DNA of 54,955 nt, taken from the NCBI GenBank assembly GCA_913031575.1, contig CAJWEV010000009.1:1-54955 (forward strand), in the 5' to 3' direction. Of the stretch, positions 29,579 to 41,343 are shown piece after piece (the stretch's first letter is position 1; every line of letters starts with the position of its first letter). The DNA is from an uncultured Halieaceae bacterium (GTDB lineage Bacteria; Pseudomonadota; Gammaproteobacteria; Pseudomonadales; Halieaceae). A program made the translations under genes and the position numbers. The notes under the pieces were generated by a model. The model ran no database searches, had not been told where the DNA came from, and worked only from the letters and a program-made list of their open reading frames with translations.

Positions 29579-30876
29579 TATCGATTCTCAACAGGGACGA
29601 AATCGCGAGCCTCATAGCCAGTGTATAACTGTCGTGGACGACCGATGCGGTAGCTGCCACCTATCATCTCGTTCCAGTGAGCGACCCAGCCCACGGTGCG
29701 ACCGACGGCAAATATCACGGTAAACATGGAGGTTGGAATTCCCAGCGCCTTGAGGATGATACCGGAGTAGAAATCTACGTTAGGGTAAAGTTTCTTTTCG
29801 ATGAAGTAGGGGTCGCTGAGAGCGATTTCTTCAAGTCGCTTCGCAATCTCAAGGTTTTCGTCCTTAATGCCCAGCTCCGCCAATACCTCATCGGCAGCCT
29901 GCTTCATGACCTTCGCCCGCGGATCGAAATTTTTGTACACGCGGTGGCCAAAGCCCATCAAACGGAAGGAATCGTTCTTGTCCTTGGCACGGGCAACGAA
30001 TTCATCGATTCTGGATACATCACCAATTTCGTCAAGCATCTTAATCACCGCCTCATTGGCGCCGCCATGTGAGGGGCCCCACAGCGCTGCAATGCCCGCA
30101 GCAATGCAGGCGAAAGGGTTTGCCTGTGATGAGCTTGCGAGTCGAACCGTTGACGTTGATGCATTTTGCTCGTGGTCCGCATGCAACAAGAAAATTCGGT
30201 CCATGGCGCGTGCGAGTATTGGCGATATCACGCTAGGCTCGCAGGGGTTGCCGAACATCATGTGTAGGAAGTTGGCCGAGTAATCGAGGTCATTCCGCGG
30301 GTACATAAAGGGCTGACCAATCGAGAACTTATAACTCATCGCAGCGATAGTCGGCATTTTCGCAATTAGCCTGAATGCAGCAACTTCGCGGTGGTAAGGG
30401 TCCGATATGTCAGTCGAGTCGTGATAGAACGCTGACAGCGCGCCCACGACGCCGCACATAATTGCCATGGGGTGAGCATCACGGCGGAACCCATTAAAGA
30501 AGGTTCGGATTTGCTCGTGAACCATGGTGTGGTTTGTCACCATGTCCACGAAAGCTTTTTTTTCTTCTACATTCGGCAACTCCCCGTTAAGAAGGAGGTA
30601 GCAGGTTTCGAGGTAGTCAGATTGCTCTGCGAGTTGCTCGATTGGGTAGCCGCGGTGCAACAGAATGCCTTTCTCACCATCAATAAACGTAATTTTAGAT
30701 TCGCAAGACGCCGTTGATGTGAAACCAGGATCAAAGGTGAAGTGGCCTTGAGATGTCAGCTTTGCCACATCAATAACGTCGGGCCCCAGGGAGCCTTCAT
30801 AGACAGGTAAGTCGATGTCTAGGTTGCTGTTATCTCTTTGCGGAATGGAAAGCTTTGCTGTCTTACCTATCATCAC
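29578..30876 (-). CDS. gltA: Citrate synthase
   Basis: The 432-residue type II citrate synthase condenses acetyl-CoA with oxaloacetate. The active site includes [12 protein letters not shown] (His), [14 protein letters not shown] (His) and the C-terminal [13 protein letters not shown] (Asp region: NVDFYSG). The N-terminal beta-rich domain ([15 protein letters not shown]) is typical of the hexameric NADH-sensitive type. Two ATG codons (30876 and 30873) are possible; GGGGGA lies just upstream. It is divergent from sdhC, the usual arrangement in gammaproteobacteria, and continues into the FabH-like gene. Confidence 0.96.
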   Translation of the reverse strand: MMIGKTAKLSIPQRDNSNLDIDLPVYEGSLGPDVIDVAKLTSQGHFTFDPGFTSTASCESKITFIDGEKGILLHRGYPIEQLAEQSDYLETCYLLLNGELPNVEEKKAFVDMVTNHTMVHEQIRTFFNGFRRDAHPMAIMCGVVGALSAFYHDSTDISDPYHREVAAFRLIAKMPTIAAMSYKFSIGQPFMYPRNDLDYSANFLHMMFGNPCEPSVISPILARAMDRIFLLHADHEQNASTSTVRLASSSQANPFACIAAGIAALWGPSHGGANEAVIKMLDEIGDVSRIDEFVARAKDKNDSFRLMGFGHRVYKNFDPRAKVMKQAADEVLAELGIKDENLEIAKRLEEIALSDPYFIEKKLYPNVDFYSGIILKALGIPTSMFTVIFAVGRTVGWVAHWNEMIGGSYRIGRPRQLYTGYEARDFVPVENR

Positions 30877-30906
30877 GTGTCCCCCGGCTTTATTTTTTGT
30901 GGCGCT

Positions 30907-30935
30907 ACTTTAACGACGCCTTGTTAATGTAGCAA
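30907..30935 (-). promoter_or_regulatory. Putative sigma-70 promoter for gltA
   Basis: On the reverse strand TTGCTA (30935-30930) and TAAAGT (30912-30907) are separated by 17 bases, about 30 bases before the gltA start. The match to TTGACA/TATAAT is moderate, four of six in each box. Confidence 0.45.
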
Positions 30936-30991
30936 TTTTACAACATTGCGGAGATAAAACACGACAGATGGTCATAGTTTGCGAGATGAAT

Positions 30992-31020
30992 TTGTCAGTA
31001 GCAGAGTGACTACATATACT
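30992..31020 (+). promoter_or_regulatory. Putative sigma-70 promoter for sdhC
   Basis: TTGTCA (30992-30997) and TATACT (31015-31020) are separated by exactly 17 bases and lie 44 bases before the sdhC GTG. Each hexamer matches consensus at five of six positions. It probably drives the sdhCDAB run and possibly the suc genes. Confidence 0.6.
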
Positions 31021-31064
31021 CACGCCTCGAATTTAGACCACTCAATTGCTCTGGGGGCTATTCA

Positions 31065-31454
31065 GTGAAACCACGCGGTAGCAAGGACAACCGTCCCGTT
31101 AACCTTGAATTAAGCACCATTAAATTTCCGATTACAGCGCTCGCGTCGATATCGCACAGAGTGACTGGCGTTTTGCTGTTTGTTTCTAGTGTCCTACTCG
31201 TTTGGGCACTCGATGCCAGTCTTGCTTCTGAAGAGAGCTTTAATGAATTGGGCATGCTGCTCTCGAGCATCGGCGCGACGGCCGTGCTATGGGGGTTTCT
31301 CGTGATCTTCAGTTATCACGCTCTTGCTGGTATTCGCCACCTCATTATGGACATGGGGATTGGTGAAGATTTCAAGGGCGGTGCTCTGGGCGCGCGCATA
31401 TTATTTGTGGTATCCGCTTTGGCTGCAGTCGTCTGGGGAATTGTCTTGTGGTAA
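31065..31454 (+). CDS. sdhC: Succinate dehydrogenase cytochrome b556 subunit
   Basis: The 129-residue membrane anchor has three transmembrane segments. The family motif ASISHRVTGVLLF and the heme-ligand region YHALAGIRHLIMDMG identify SdhC. With SdhD it holds heme b and the quinone site. It starts with GTG after GGGGG and overlaps sdhD by seven bases. Confidence 0.95.
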   Translation: MKPRGSKDNRPVNLELSTIKFPITALASISHRVTGVLLFVSSVLLVWALDASLASEESFNELGMLLSSIGATAVLWGFLVIFSYHALAGIRHLIMDMGIGEDFKGGALGARILFVVSALAAVVWGIVLW

Positions 31455-31807
31455 CCCGGGTTACAAGCTTTAGGCGTAATGGTTTGTCTGACTGGCTGAT
31501 ACAGCGGGTTAGCTCGCTCATCCTGCTCGCATATTTTTTGTTTATTGGTGTCCAGATAGCTAATGGAATTGACTACACTTCGTGGCGAGCGCTTCACGAC
31601 TCGACGGCGATGAAGGTTTTTACTCTTCTAGCGATAGGGGCGTACGTGGCGCATGCATGGATTGGGTTGTGGACTGTATTCACGGATTACCTGACCGAGT
31701 ACATGCTAGGGTCCATTGGCAAAGTCGTGCGCCCCGTTGTGCAAATTGTGGTCGTGCTGGCCCTAGTGGTTTACGCGATTTGGGTAATACAAGTAATTTG
31801 GAGTTAA
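31448..31807 (+). CDS. sdhD: Succinate dehydrogenase membrane anchor subunit
   Basis: The 119-residue protein has three transmembrane segments. SDWLIQRVSSLILLAYF near the N-terminus and AHAWIGLWTVFTDYL (heme His, then the quinone-site Asp-Tyr) match SdhD. GTG start at 31448 lies within the end of sdhC. It anchors the SdhAB head to the inner membrane. Confidence 0.94.
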   Translation: MVTRVTSFRRNGLSDWLIQRVSSLILLAYFLFIGVQIANGIDYTSWRALHDSTAMKVFTLLAIGAYVAHAWIGLWTVFTDYLTEYMLGSIGKVVRPVVQIVVVLALVVYAIWVIQVIWS

Positions 31808-31846
31808 ACCTCGTAATAGCGAGGTGAGCTCGGGAGAAGCAAAGAG

Positions 31847-33610
31847 ATGCGAACGATCTCGTTTGATGGCGTCATCGTGGGTGGTGGCGGTGCAGGAATG
31901 CGTGCCGCGCTCCAACTGGCTCAGTCCGGTTACAAGACAGCTGTAATTTCAAAGGTGTTCCCGACGCGCTCGCACACGGTGAGTGCGCAAGGTGGAATTA
32001 CCTGCGCCATCGCGAGCGCGGATCCACAGGACGATTGGCGCTGGCACATGTACGACACCGTAAAGGGTAGTGACTACATCGGTGACCAGGATGCCATCGA
32101 GTATATGTGCTCGGTTGGCCCGGAGGCGATCTTTGAGCTCGAGCACATGGGATTGCCGTTCTCGCGAACGGAGGAAGGCCGTATCTATCAGCGCCCCTTC
32201 GGAGGGCAGTCAAAAAATTTCGGTGAAGGCGGCCAGGCGGCGCGGACGTGCGCAGCGGCTGACCGCACCGGCCATGCATTGTTGCACACGCTCTACCAGA
32301 ACAATGTCAAGAACGAGACCGTGTTTTTCAATGAGTGGTTCGCCACTGATCTTGTGAAGAATCAGGACGGCGCTATTGTTGGTGTTATCGCGATTTGTAT
32401 TGAGACAGGCGAAACCGTTTACGTGAAGTGCAAAGCAACCGTTTTCGCTACGGGTGGTGCGGGACGTATCTACGCGTCCACCACCAATGCACACATCAAT
32501 ACCGGAGATGGTGTGGGAATGGCCCTCAGAGCAGACGTGCCTGTCCAGGACATGGAAATGTGGCAGTTCCATCCAACGGGTATTTACGGTGCAGGCACGC
32601 TGGTTACCGAGGGTTGTCGCGGTGAAGGCGGTTATTTGATTAATGCTGACGGTGAGCGCTTCATGGAGCGTTACGCGCCAAACGCCAAGGATTTGGCAGG
32701 TCGTGATGTAGTCGCTCGCTCTATGGTTCTTGAAATTCTAGAGGGTCGTGGTTGCGGTCCCGACGGTGATCACGTGAAGCTGAAGCTCGATCACCTCGGG
32801 GAAGAGGTTCTTGAGTCTCGTCTGCCGGGTATTTGCGAGTTGTCGCGCACATTTGCCCATGTTGATCCGGTTAAGGAGCCGATTCCTGTGGTACCTACCT
32901 GCCATTACATGATGGGCGGCATTACAACCAATATTCACGGGCAAGCGCTGACCGTCGATGCGGCAGGTAATGACCAAGTAATCCCGGGTTTGTATGCGTG
33001 CGGGGAGGTGGCATGTGTTTCTGTCCACGGTGCGAACAGACTGGGTGGTAACTCGCTACTTGACCTAGTGGTATTTGGACGTGCCTCTGGTTTATTTATT
33101 GAGGACGCCTTACGACAAGGTATTGAAATGCGTGATGCTTCGATGACGGACATTGAATCGGCTAACGAGCGTTTGGTGTCTCTGAACGAGCGTAATGATG
33201 GTGAAAACGTATCAGCGCTGCGTAAAGAGCTTCAAGGAGTAATGCAAAACTACTTTGGTGTATTCCGAAAGGGTGAGTTCATGCAAGAAGGCATCAAGAA
33301 ACTTGATGATCTCAAAGAGCGAATTAATAACGTGAAGTTGGCAGACAAGAGTAATGCGTTCAATACGGCGCGCGTCGAATGTCTCGAATTGCAGAATCTG
33401 TTTGAAACCGCTGAAGCAACAGCTATTGTTGCGGAAGCGCGCAAAGAGAGCCGTGGTGCGCATGCGAGAGAGGACTTCACCGAGCGAAATGACGACGAGT
33501 GGCTGTGTCACTCAATTTACCACCGCGAGGGACGGGCAGTGAGCAAGCGCTCGGTTAACTTCGCTCCTAGAACTGTTGATACATTCCAGCCGAAAGTGCG
33601 CACCTACTAA
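31847..33610 (+). CDS. sdhA: Succinate dehydrogenase flavoprotein subunit
   Basis: The 587-residue subunit carries covalently bound FAD and oxidises succinate to fumarate. The FAD motif is [18 protein letters not shown]; His43 in [11 protein letters not shown] is the flavinylation site. [20 protein letters not shown] and the RHDP-equivalent/[14 protein letters not shown] blocks form the substrate and FAD sites. Length is standard. Ribosome site GGGAGAAG precedes the ATG. It lies in the intact sdhCDAB order. Confidence 0.97.
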   Translation: MRTISFDGVIVGGGGAGMRAALQLAQSGYKTAVISKVFPTRSHTVSAQGGITCAIASADPQDDWRWHMYDTVKGSDYIGDQDAIEYMCSVGPEAIFELEHMGLPFSRTEEGRIYQRPFGGQSKNFGEGGQAARTCAAADRTGHALLHTLYQNNVKNETVFFNEWFATDLVKNQDGAIVGVIAICIETGETVYVKCKATVFATGGAGRIYASTTNAHINTGDGVGMALRADVPVQDMEMWQFHPTGIYGAGTLVTEGCRGEGGYLINADGERFMERYAPNAKDLAGRDVVARSMVLEILEGRGCGPDGDHVKLKLDHLGEEVLESRLPGICELSRTFAHVDPVKEPIPVVPTCHYMMGGITTNIHGQALTVDAAGNDQVIPGLYACGEVACVSVHGANRLGGNSLLDLVVFGRASGLFIEDALRQGIEMRDASMTDIESANERLVSLNERNDGENVSALRKELQGVMQNYFGVFRKGEFMQEGIKKLDDLKERINNVKLADKSNAFNTARVECLELQNLFETAEATAIVAEARKESRGAHAREDFTERNDDEWLCHSIYHREGRAVSKRSVNFAPRTVDTFQPKVRTY

Positions 33611-33627
33611 TCGCGAGGAGATACGTA

Positions 33628-34335
33628 ATGTTGCGGGTCAGTGTTTACCGTTTTAATCCAGAGACTGATGCGAATCCGCAAATGCAGGAGTATCAGGTTG
33701 AAACGGGCGGCAGGGATTTAATGGTTCTGGATGTGCTCGAGATGATTAAAGCCGAGCATGATGCGAGTGTAACCTATCGGCGAAGCTGCCGAGAGGGCGT
33801 CTGCGGTTCGGATGGTCTTAATATCAATGGGAAGAACGGCCTTGCATGTATCACGCCGTTGTCTGATGCGGTTAAGAACGACAAGCTTGTCGTTCGGCCG
33901 TTACCGGGCCTGCCTGTTGTGCGAGACCTAGTGGTTGATATGAGTTTGTTTTACGCACAGTACGAGAAGATCGAGCCGTATCTGCAGAATAGTTCTCCGG
34001 CGCCGGCAATTGAGCGTTTACAGACTCCAGAGGATAGAGCCAAGCTTGATGGTCTCTACGAATGCATTCTTTGCGCTTGCTGCTCTACTAGCTGTCCTTC
34101 CTTCTGGTGGAATCCCGATCGATTTGTTGGGCCCGCGGGGTTATTGCAGGCTTATCGATTCCTTGCTGATAGCCGAGACCAAGCGACGGATGATCGTCTG
34201 GCGAAGCTTGACGATCCCTTCAGTGTTTTCCGATGCCATGGCATTCAAAACTGTGTGAACGTTTGTCCAAAAGGCCTCAATCCTACGCGTGCGATTGGGC
34301 ACATTCGTACGATGCTCTTGAAGCGAGCTGCCTAG
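33628..34335 (+). CDS. sdhB: Succinate dehydrogenase iron-sulfur subunit
   Basis: The 235-residue subunit holds three clusters. SCREGVCGSDG with a later Cys in GLACI binds the 2Fe-2S; CILCACCSTSCPSFWWN and CHGIQNCVNVCPKGLNP bind the 4Fe-4S and 3Fe-4S. It passes electrons from SdhA to quinone. AGGAG lies before the ATG. It is the last sdh gene; sucA follows after 194 bases. Confidence 0.97.
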   Translation: MLRVSVYRFNPETDANPQMQEYQVETGGRDLMVLDVLEMIKAEHDASVTYRRSCREGVCGSDGLNINGKNGLACITPLSDAVKNDKLVVRPLPGLPVVRDLVVDMSLFYAQYEKIEPYLQNSSPAPAIERLQTPEDRAKLDGLYECILCACCSTSCPSFWWNPDRFVGPAGLLQAYRFLADSRDQATDDRLAKLDDPFSVFRCHGIQNCVNVCPKGLNPTRAIGHIRTMLLKRAA

Positions 34336-34341
34336 CGTAAA

Positions 34342-34362
34342 AAGTTATGAACCCCATAACTT
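34342..34362. repeat. Inverted repeat just after sdhB
   Basis: AAGTTATG (34342-34349) and CATAACTT (34355-34362) are perfect complements around a five-base centre, seven bases after the sdhB stop. It is A/T-rich and not followed by a T-run, so it is a poor terminator. It may be an operator or an mRNA 3' hairpin separating sdh from suc expression. Confidence 0.45.
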
Positions 34363-34529
34363 ATATTCATATTAGGTAAAATTAACACTTATTTTGTTGC
34401 GTTTGCAAGGCCTGAAGGGTCTGAACTCGTGGGAAATGGAGCGCGTTGGGCGTAAGATATTGCTCCAGCTGCAGTGACAGATACCAAACAAACAATAAGT
34501 CGCTGCAGATGACTTCGGGGGAAGTGTGC

Positions 34530-37379
34530 ATGGCAAAGTCAATAGACCTGCCCAGCATGGAGCAGCAGCGAAGTACGTCTCACCTTTCAGGTGGTAATGC
34601 CGCCTACGTGGAGGACTTGTACGAGGCGTACTTAAAGGATCCAAAAGAGGTGTCGCTTGAGTGGCGCGAGTACTTCGATCGTTTGCCACGAGTACAGACC
34701 CGCACTTCAAGTCTAAGAGACTTGCCGCACTCGGTGTTGCGCGCCCAGTTTGCGCGCATCAGCAAAATGCGTGTCCGCACTGAAGCGACTCGCAGTCAGG
34801 ATTCTCAAGCGACCGCATACGAACGCAAACAGGTCCGCGTTGTTCAAATGATCTCGGCTTACCGGCAACGTGGACACCAGAAGGCGAAGTTAGACCCGTT
34901 AGCACTTCATCCACGTCCGCCCGTGCCAGACTTAGAGCTTGAATTTCACGAGCTGTCAGAGGCGGATCTTGATACGGTTTTTCAGGTTGGCAGCCTCTAC
35001 ATAGGCAAAGCGGATGCCTCGTTAGCTGAAATTCGAGCCGCGTTAGAAAAGACCTACTGCAACACTATTGGTGCGGAGTTCATGCATATCGTGAACACGG
35101 ATGAGCGCCACTGGATCATGAGTCGCATGGAGTCCGTGCGAGGAGCGCCCGCTCTCGATAGAGAAGGGCGAATTTCAATTTTGCGTCGTCTAATCAAAGC
35201 CGAGGGCTTGGAAAAGTCCCTAGCATCAAAATACCCGGGCACTAAGCGCTTTGGTTTGGAAGGCGGCGAAAGCCTTATTCCAATGATGTCCGAGGCGATA
35301 CAACGCGTTGGCGGCTATGGTGCTAAGGAAGTGGTTATCGGGATGGCGCACCGTGGGCGTCTCAACCTCTTGGTCAACATTTTGGGCAAAAACCCAAGTG
35401 AATTGTTCGACGAATTTGAAGGTCGAGCGTCCTACTTTGGCTCTGGCGATGTGAAATACCATCAAGGTTTCTCGTCCAACATCATGACGCCAGGCGGCGA
35501 GGTGCATCTCGCACTCGCCTTTAATCCATCGCACCTGGAAATTGTTTCACCCGTGGTTGAGGGCTCTGTGCGAGCGCGTCAGGACCGTCGAGAGGACCCT
35601 GATGGTGACACCGTAGTGCCGATTGTGATTCACGGTGACGCTGCATTTGCAGGCCAAGGCGTTGTCATGGAGACCTTCCAAATGTCTCAGACTCGCGGTT
35701 ACAAGACCGGTGGTACCTTGCATGTTGTTATCAACAACCAGGTGGGCTTTACAACCAGCCGGCAGGAGGACGCGCGCTCAACGGAGTACTGCACTGACAT
35801 TGCGAAGATGGTCCAGGCGCCTATATTCCACGTTAACGGGGATGATCCTGAAGCGGTCGTTTTTGTTACCCAGTTGGCTGTTGACTACCGTAATCAGTTC
35901 AAAAAAGACGTCGTCATTGACCTCGTCTGCTACCGACGTCGCGGGCACAATGAAGCTGACGAGCCATCCGTAACGCAGCCGATGATGTATGCAATCATCA
36001 AGCAGCATGCTTCAACTCGTGATTTATACGCACAGCGCTTGATTAGCGAAGATGTGCTGACGGCTGACGAGGACGCTGCATTGATGGAGCGTTATCGTGA
36101 GTCGCTCGATCGCGGGGAGCCCCTCGTGACGCAGCTCGTGATGGAGCCCAATACGAATTTGTTTGTCGACTGGAAGCCGTATTTGGGTCACAGCTGGGAT
36201 ATAGCCTGTGATACATCGATCGAAACATTGCGTCTGCGCGAACTGGCAGAAACTATGGGTACGATACCAGATGGGTTTTCACTGCAGCGTCAGGTCAAAA
36301 GATTGCTCGACGATCGCGGCAAAATGGCGGCGGGTGCGCTCGAAATCAACTGGGGCTTTGCTGAAAATATGGCATATGCCACACTGCTGGCGGACGGGTA
36401 TCCTGTAAGGATAACGGGGCAGGATGTGGGACGAGGCACTTTCTCCCACAGACACGCGGTATTGCATGCCCAGAACAAACACGAGGCTTACGTCCCGCTG
36501 CAGCACCTCTCTGAGCGGCAGGCTGAGTTCAATATCTATGACTCACTTTTATCCGAAGAGGCGGTTTTGGCTTTTGAGTACGGGTACGCCACGACCTCAC
36601 CAACTGGCTTGGTCGTTTGGGAGGCTCAGTTTGGCGATTTCGCCAACGGTGCTCAGGTGGTTATTGATCAATTCATCACCAGTGGTGAATACAAGTGGGC
36701 TCGCTTATGCGGATTAACTATGTTGTTGCCACACGGTTACGAGGGGCAGGGGCCGGAACACTCATCTGCACGTCTCGAGCGTTATCTTCAGTTGTCGGCA
36801 CAAGAAAACATACAGGTCTGTGTGCCAAGTACGCCGGCACAGGTGTTCCACATGTTGCGCCGCCAGGCTATAAGACCGCTACGTAAACCCCTAATCGTTA
36901 TGTCGCCGAAAAGTTTGTTGCGACATAAAAGTGCGGTGTCAACGCTGGACGAGCTTGCTAATGGTCAATTCCAGCCTGCGATCGATGACCCCCATATCAC
37001 TGATAAGGCGGCGGTAACCCGAGTTGTCTTGTGCTCGGGTAAAGTTTATTACGACCTTGATGCTGCTCGTGACGATCGTGGCGCAGATCATGTTGCGCTT
37101 ATTCGGGTTGAGCAGCTCTACCCGCTGCCCGACGCAAAATTGAAGGAAATTTTGGGTACTTACCCCAGAGAGGCGAGCGTGGTTTGGTGTCAGGAAGAGC
37201 CGATGAATCAGGGAGCCTGGTACTCGATTCAAGATGCCATGCGACGTTTGGTCTCACTGGCTATGTTCGGTGCGGAGCTTCGCTACGTCGGGCGAGCGCC
37301 GTCTGCATCTGTCTCTGCAGGCTATACCGCCTTGCATGTGCAAGAGCAAGATACATTTATTTCAGCGGCTCTGGGGTGA
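34530..37379 (+). CDS. sucA: 2-oxoglutarate dehydrogenase E1 component
   Basis: The 949-residue thiamine-diphosphate enzyme decarboxylates 2-oxoglutarate. The N-terminal E2-binding segment YVEDLYEAYLKDP, GMAHRGRLNLLVN, the HGDAAFAGQGVVMETFQMS ThDP region and the C-terminal PHGYEGQGPEHSSARLERYL block are characteristic. ATG 34530 is chosen because GGGGGAAG lies five bases before it; an upstream GTG at 34446 would add residues outside the family pattern. It is followed by sucB after 36 bases. Confidence 0.97.
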   Translation: MAKSIDLPSMEQQRSTSHLSGGNAAYVEDLYEAYLKDPKEVSLEWREYFDRLPRVQTRTSSLRDLPHSVLRAQFARISKMRVRTEATRSQDSQATAYERKQVRVVQMISAYRQRGHQKAKLDPLALHPRPPVPDLELEFHELSEADLDTVFQVGSLYIGKADASLAEIRAALEKTYCNTIGAEFMHIVNTDERHWIMSRMESVRGAPALDREGRISILRRLIKAEGLEKSLASKYPGTKRFGLEGGESLIPMMSEAIQRVGGYGAKEVVIGMAHRGRLNLLVNILGKNPSELFDEFEGRASYFGSGDVKYHQGFSSNIMTPGGEVHLALAFNPSHLEIVSPVVEGSVRARQDRREDPDGDTVVPIVIHGDAAFAGQGVVMETFQMSQTRGYKTGGTLHVVINNQVGFTTSRQEDARSTEYCTDIAKMVQAPIFHVNGDDPEAVVFVTQLAVDYRNQFKKDVVIDLVCYRRRGHNEADEPSVTQPMMYAIIKQHASTRDLYAQRLISEDVLTADEDAALMERYRESLDRGEPLVTQLVMEPNTNLFVDWKPYLGHSWDIACDTSIETLRLRELAETMGTIPDGFSLQRQVKRLLDDRGKMAAGALEINWGFAENMAYATLLADGYPVRITGQDVGRGTFSHRHAVLHAQNKHEAYVPLQHLSERQAEFNIYDSLLSEEAVLAFEYGYATTSPTGLVVWEAQFGDFANGAQVVIDQFITSGEYKWARLCGLTMLLPHGYEGQGPEHSSARLERYLQLSAQENIQVCVPSTPAQVFHMLRRQAIRPLRKPLIVMSPKSLLRHKSAVSTLDELANGQFQPAIDDPHITDKAAVTRVVLCSGKVYYDLDAARDDRGADHVALIRVEQLYPLPDAKLKEILGTYPREASVVWCQEEPMNQGAWYSIQDAMRRLVSLAMFGAELRYVGRAPSASVSAGYTALHVQEQDTFISAALG

Positions 37380-37415
37380 AGAGCTGAATAAGACGCAGTA
37401 AAACGGACGGTTACC

Positions 37416-38639
37416 ATGAAAATAGAAATCAAAGCGCCGGCATTTCCTGAATCAGTAGCTGATGGAGAAGTATCTCTGTGGCACAAGCAGGAAGGCGATT
37501 TTGTTCAGCGAGATGAGTTGTTAGTTGAAATCGAGACCGACAAAGTTGTAATGGAAGTGGTTGCCCCCGAGGCAGGTCGGCTGGATCGTATCTTAGTCGA
37601 TGTTGGAAGCACCATTGAAAGCGAGGCGCTCCTCGCAGAGTTGACGCCCGGCGAAGCAACCGCGTCTGCCGAGGCGTCGTCGACATCCACCACGGCAGAA
37701 AAAGCCGAGGTGGCTGTACCTATGGGACCAGCTGCACGGCAGCTGGTTGAAGAGCATGGTTTGGATGCCAGCGCCATCAAAGGAACGGGAAAAGCCGGAC
37801 GAATCAATAAAGAAGATGTGTTAACTCATATGGCTGAACAGGCACCCGTGCCCGCACCAGCGCCCCAGCCTGCACCGCAACCCGTGGCGGCGGCACAGCC
37901 TGTGAGGAGTGCTGATTTACAAGGGCCCACGAGTGAGCGTATCGAGCGGCGTGTTCCTATGACGCGAATGCGGGCACGCATTGCTGAGCGTTTGCTATCC
38001 GCTACCCAGCAAACAGCGATGCTGACCACTTTTAACGAGGTGGATATGGCGCCCCTAATGCGATTGCGGTCGCAATACAAAGATCAGTTTGAAAAAACAC
38101 ACAACGGGACCCGTCTTGGCTTTATGGGCTTTTTCGTAAGGGCGTGTTGTGAAGCGCTAAAGCGTTTCCCCGAGGTTAACGCATCGATAGACGGTAATGA
38201 TGTGGTCTATCACGGGTACCAAGATATCGGCGTTGCTGTCTCAACGGAGGACGGTCTCGTAGTCCCCGTCTTGCGCGATGCTGACTTCATGAGCATTGCC
38301 GATGTGGAAGCTGCGATTAGGGACCTGGGTCTGAAGGCGCGCGATAAGAAGCTCACGATCGATGAAATGACAGGTGGTACGTTCACCGTATCGAATGGTG
38401 GTGTCTTTGGCTCTCTGCTGTCCACGCCGATTCTTAACCCGCCTCAAACAGCGATTCTTGGGATGCACACGATTAAAGATCGTCCCGTTGCCGTTGACGG
38501 AGCGGTTGTCATTCGCCCAATGATGTATCTCGCGCTCTCCTACGATCATCGTCTCATCGATGGTAAAACCGCTGTTCAGTTCCTGGTGACGGTGAAGGAG
38601 TTAATCGAGGATCCATCACGCATTTTGCTCCAGTTGTAA
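37416..38639 (+). CDS. sucB: Dihydrolipoyllysine succinyltransferase (E2)
   Basis: The 407-residue E2 has a lipoyl domain with [11 protein letters not shown] (lipoylated Lys43) and an Ala/Pro-rich linker. The peripheral-subunit-binding domain is [20 protein letters not shown]. After a second Ala/Pro linker the catalytic domain ends with [16 protein letters not shown] (His and Asp of the active site). It transfers the succinyl group to CoA in the 2-oxoglutarate dehydrogenase complex. It has a single lipoyl domain, as usual. Confidence 0.97.
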   Translation: MKIEIKAPAFPESVADGEVSLWHKQEGDFVQRDELLVEIETDKVVMEVVAPEAGRLDRILVDVGSTIESEALLAELTPGEATASAEASSTSTTAEKAEVAVPMGPAARQLVEEHGLDASAIKGTGKAGRINKEDVLTHMAEQAPVPAPAPQPAPQPVAAAQPVRSADLQGPTSERIERRVPMTRMRARIAERLLSATQQTAMLTTFNEVDMAPLMRLRSQYKDQFEKTHNGTRLGFMGFFVRACCEALKRFPEVNASIDGNDVVYHGYQDIGVAVSTEDGLVVPVLRDADFMSIADVEAAIRDLGLKARDKKLTIDEMTGGTFTVSNGGVFGSLLSTPILNPPQTAILGMHTIKDRPVAVDGAVVIRPMMYLALSYDHRLIDGKTAVQFLVTVKELIEDPSRILLQL

Positions 38640-40091
<1,452 letters not shown>

Positions 40092-40103
40092 AAAACTTCA
40101 AAT

Positions 40104-40146
40104 CCCCGATTTGCGAGGATCGGGGTCGGGGCTGTGCTGAGCGCAG
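40104..40146 (+). repeat. Tandem stem-loops between lpd and sucC
   Basis: CCCCGAT (40104-40110) and ATCGGGG (40119-40125) form a perfect 7-bp stem. A second 6-bp stem, CTGTGC/GCGCAG around TGA, occupies 40132-40146. Neither is followed by a T-run, so transcription should continue. They could limit readthrough or protect the upstream mRNA end, setting different levels for sucAB-lpd and sucCD. Confidence 0.45.
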
Positions 40147-40173
40147 TCCTCATAAACTCACAAAGGGGGATGT

Positions 40174-41343
40174 ATGAATTTGCACGAATATCAGGGCAAG
40201 GCGCTGTTCGCAGAATACGGCTTGCCCGTGTCTGTTGGTCAGGCTGTCGATACGCCTGATGCTGCTGAAGCGGTCGCAAAGGAAATTGGGGGAGACAAAT
40301 GGGTTGTTAAGGCCCAGGTTCACGCCGGTGGGCGTGGTAAAGCGGGTGGCGTCAAACTTGTCGACTCACCGGCTGAGGCGCGCGCTTTTGCGGAAAGCTG
40401 GCTGGGTAAAAACTTGGTGACCTATCAAACTGATGCCAATGGTCAGCCAGTTTCCAAGATTTTGGTAGAGACCTGCACTGATATCGCAGACGAGCTTTAC
40501 CTGGGAGCTGTTGTTGATCGCTCGACTCGTCGCATTGTCTTCATGGCGTCCACTGAAGGCGGCGTTGAAATCGAGAAAGTGGCTGAAGAAGCGCCCGAGA
40601 AGATTCTCAAAGCTACCATCGATCCGCTCGCAGGACCTCAGCCATATCAAGGTAGGGAGCTGGCGTTCAAGCTGGGTCTTAAAGGTCAGCAAATTAAGCA
40701 GTTTGTGCATATTTTCAATGGCTTAGCGATCTTATTCAAAGAGAAGGATCTCGCGTTGATCGAGGTTAATCCGCTGGTCATTACGGACGAGGGTAACCTT
40801 CACTGTCTTGACGCCAAGGTTGTGGTCGACTCGAATGCCATGTACCGGCATAAAGACCTTCAGGCGATGCACGATCCGTCTCAGGAGGATGAGCGCGAAG
40901 CAGCCGCTGCAGCCTGGGAGCTTAATTACGTCGCGCTAGAGGGCAATATTGGCTGCATGGTCAATGGCGCGGGCCTCGCCATGGGCACGATGGATATTGT
41001 GAAGTTGCACGGCGGTCAGCCCGCGAACTTCCTCGACGTGGGTGGCGGTGCAACCAAAGAGCGCGTTACTGAGGCATTCAAGATCATTTTGAGTGATGAG
41101 AACGTTCAAGCGGTGCTCATTAACATCTTTGGAGGCATCGTTCGTTGTGACCTCATTGCCGAAGGTGTTATCGGTGCGATTAACCAGGTCGGTGTTGAAG
41201 TGCCCGTCGTTGTGCGACTTGAGGGTAATAACGCCGAACTTGGAAGAGAGGTGCTCGCCGAGAGCGGTCTCAATATTATTGCAGCAACGAGCCTAACCGA
41301 TGCGGCTCAGCAGGTGGTTGCGGCTGCTGGAGGTGATGCATGA
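40174..41343 (+). CDS. sucC: Succinyl-CoA synthetase beta subunit
   Basis: The 389-residue ATP-grasp subunit starts [33 protein letters not shown] is the nucleotide-binding loop, LIEVNPLVI the metal site, and [18 protein letters not shown] with FLDVGGGA the C-terminal CoA-ligase-like domain. With SucD it makes ATP or GTP from succinyl-CoA. AAAGGGGG precedes ATG 40174. The sucD ATG overlaps its stop (ATGA). Confidence 0.97.
   Translation: MNLHEYQGKALFAEYGLPVSVGQAVDTPDAAEAVAKEIGGDKWVVKAQVHAGGRGKAGGVKLVDSPAEARAFAESWLGKNLVTYQTDANGQPVSKILVETCTDIADELYLGAVVDRSTRRIVFMASTEGGVEIEKVAEEAPEKILKATIDPLAGPQPYQGRELAFKLGLKGQQIKQFVHIFNGLAILFKEKDLALIEVNPLVITDEGNLHCLDAKVVVDSNAMYRHKDLQAMHDPSQEDEREAAAAAWELNYVALEGNIGCMVNGAGLAMGTMDIVKLHGGQPANFLDVGGGATKERVTEAFKIILSDENVQAVLINIFGGIVRCDLIAEGVIGAINQVGVEVPVVVRLEGNNAELGREVLAESGLNIIAATSLTDAAQQVVAAAGGDA

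Noticed and set aside
34446-34529. Longer sucA start at GTG 34446
   Set aside because: GGGGGAAG precedes ATG 34530 and the added residues do not resemble the E1 N-terminus.
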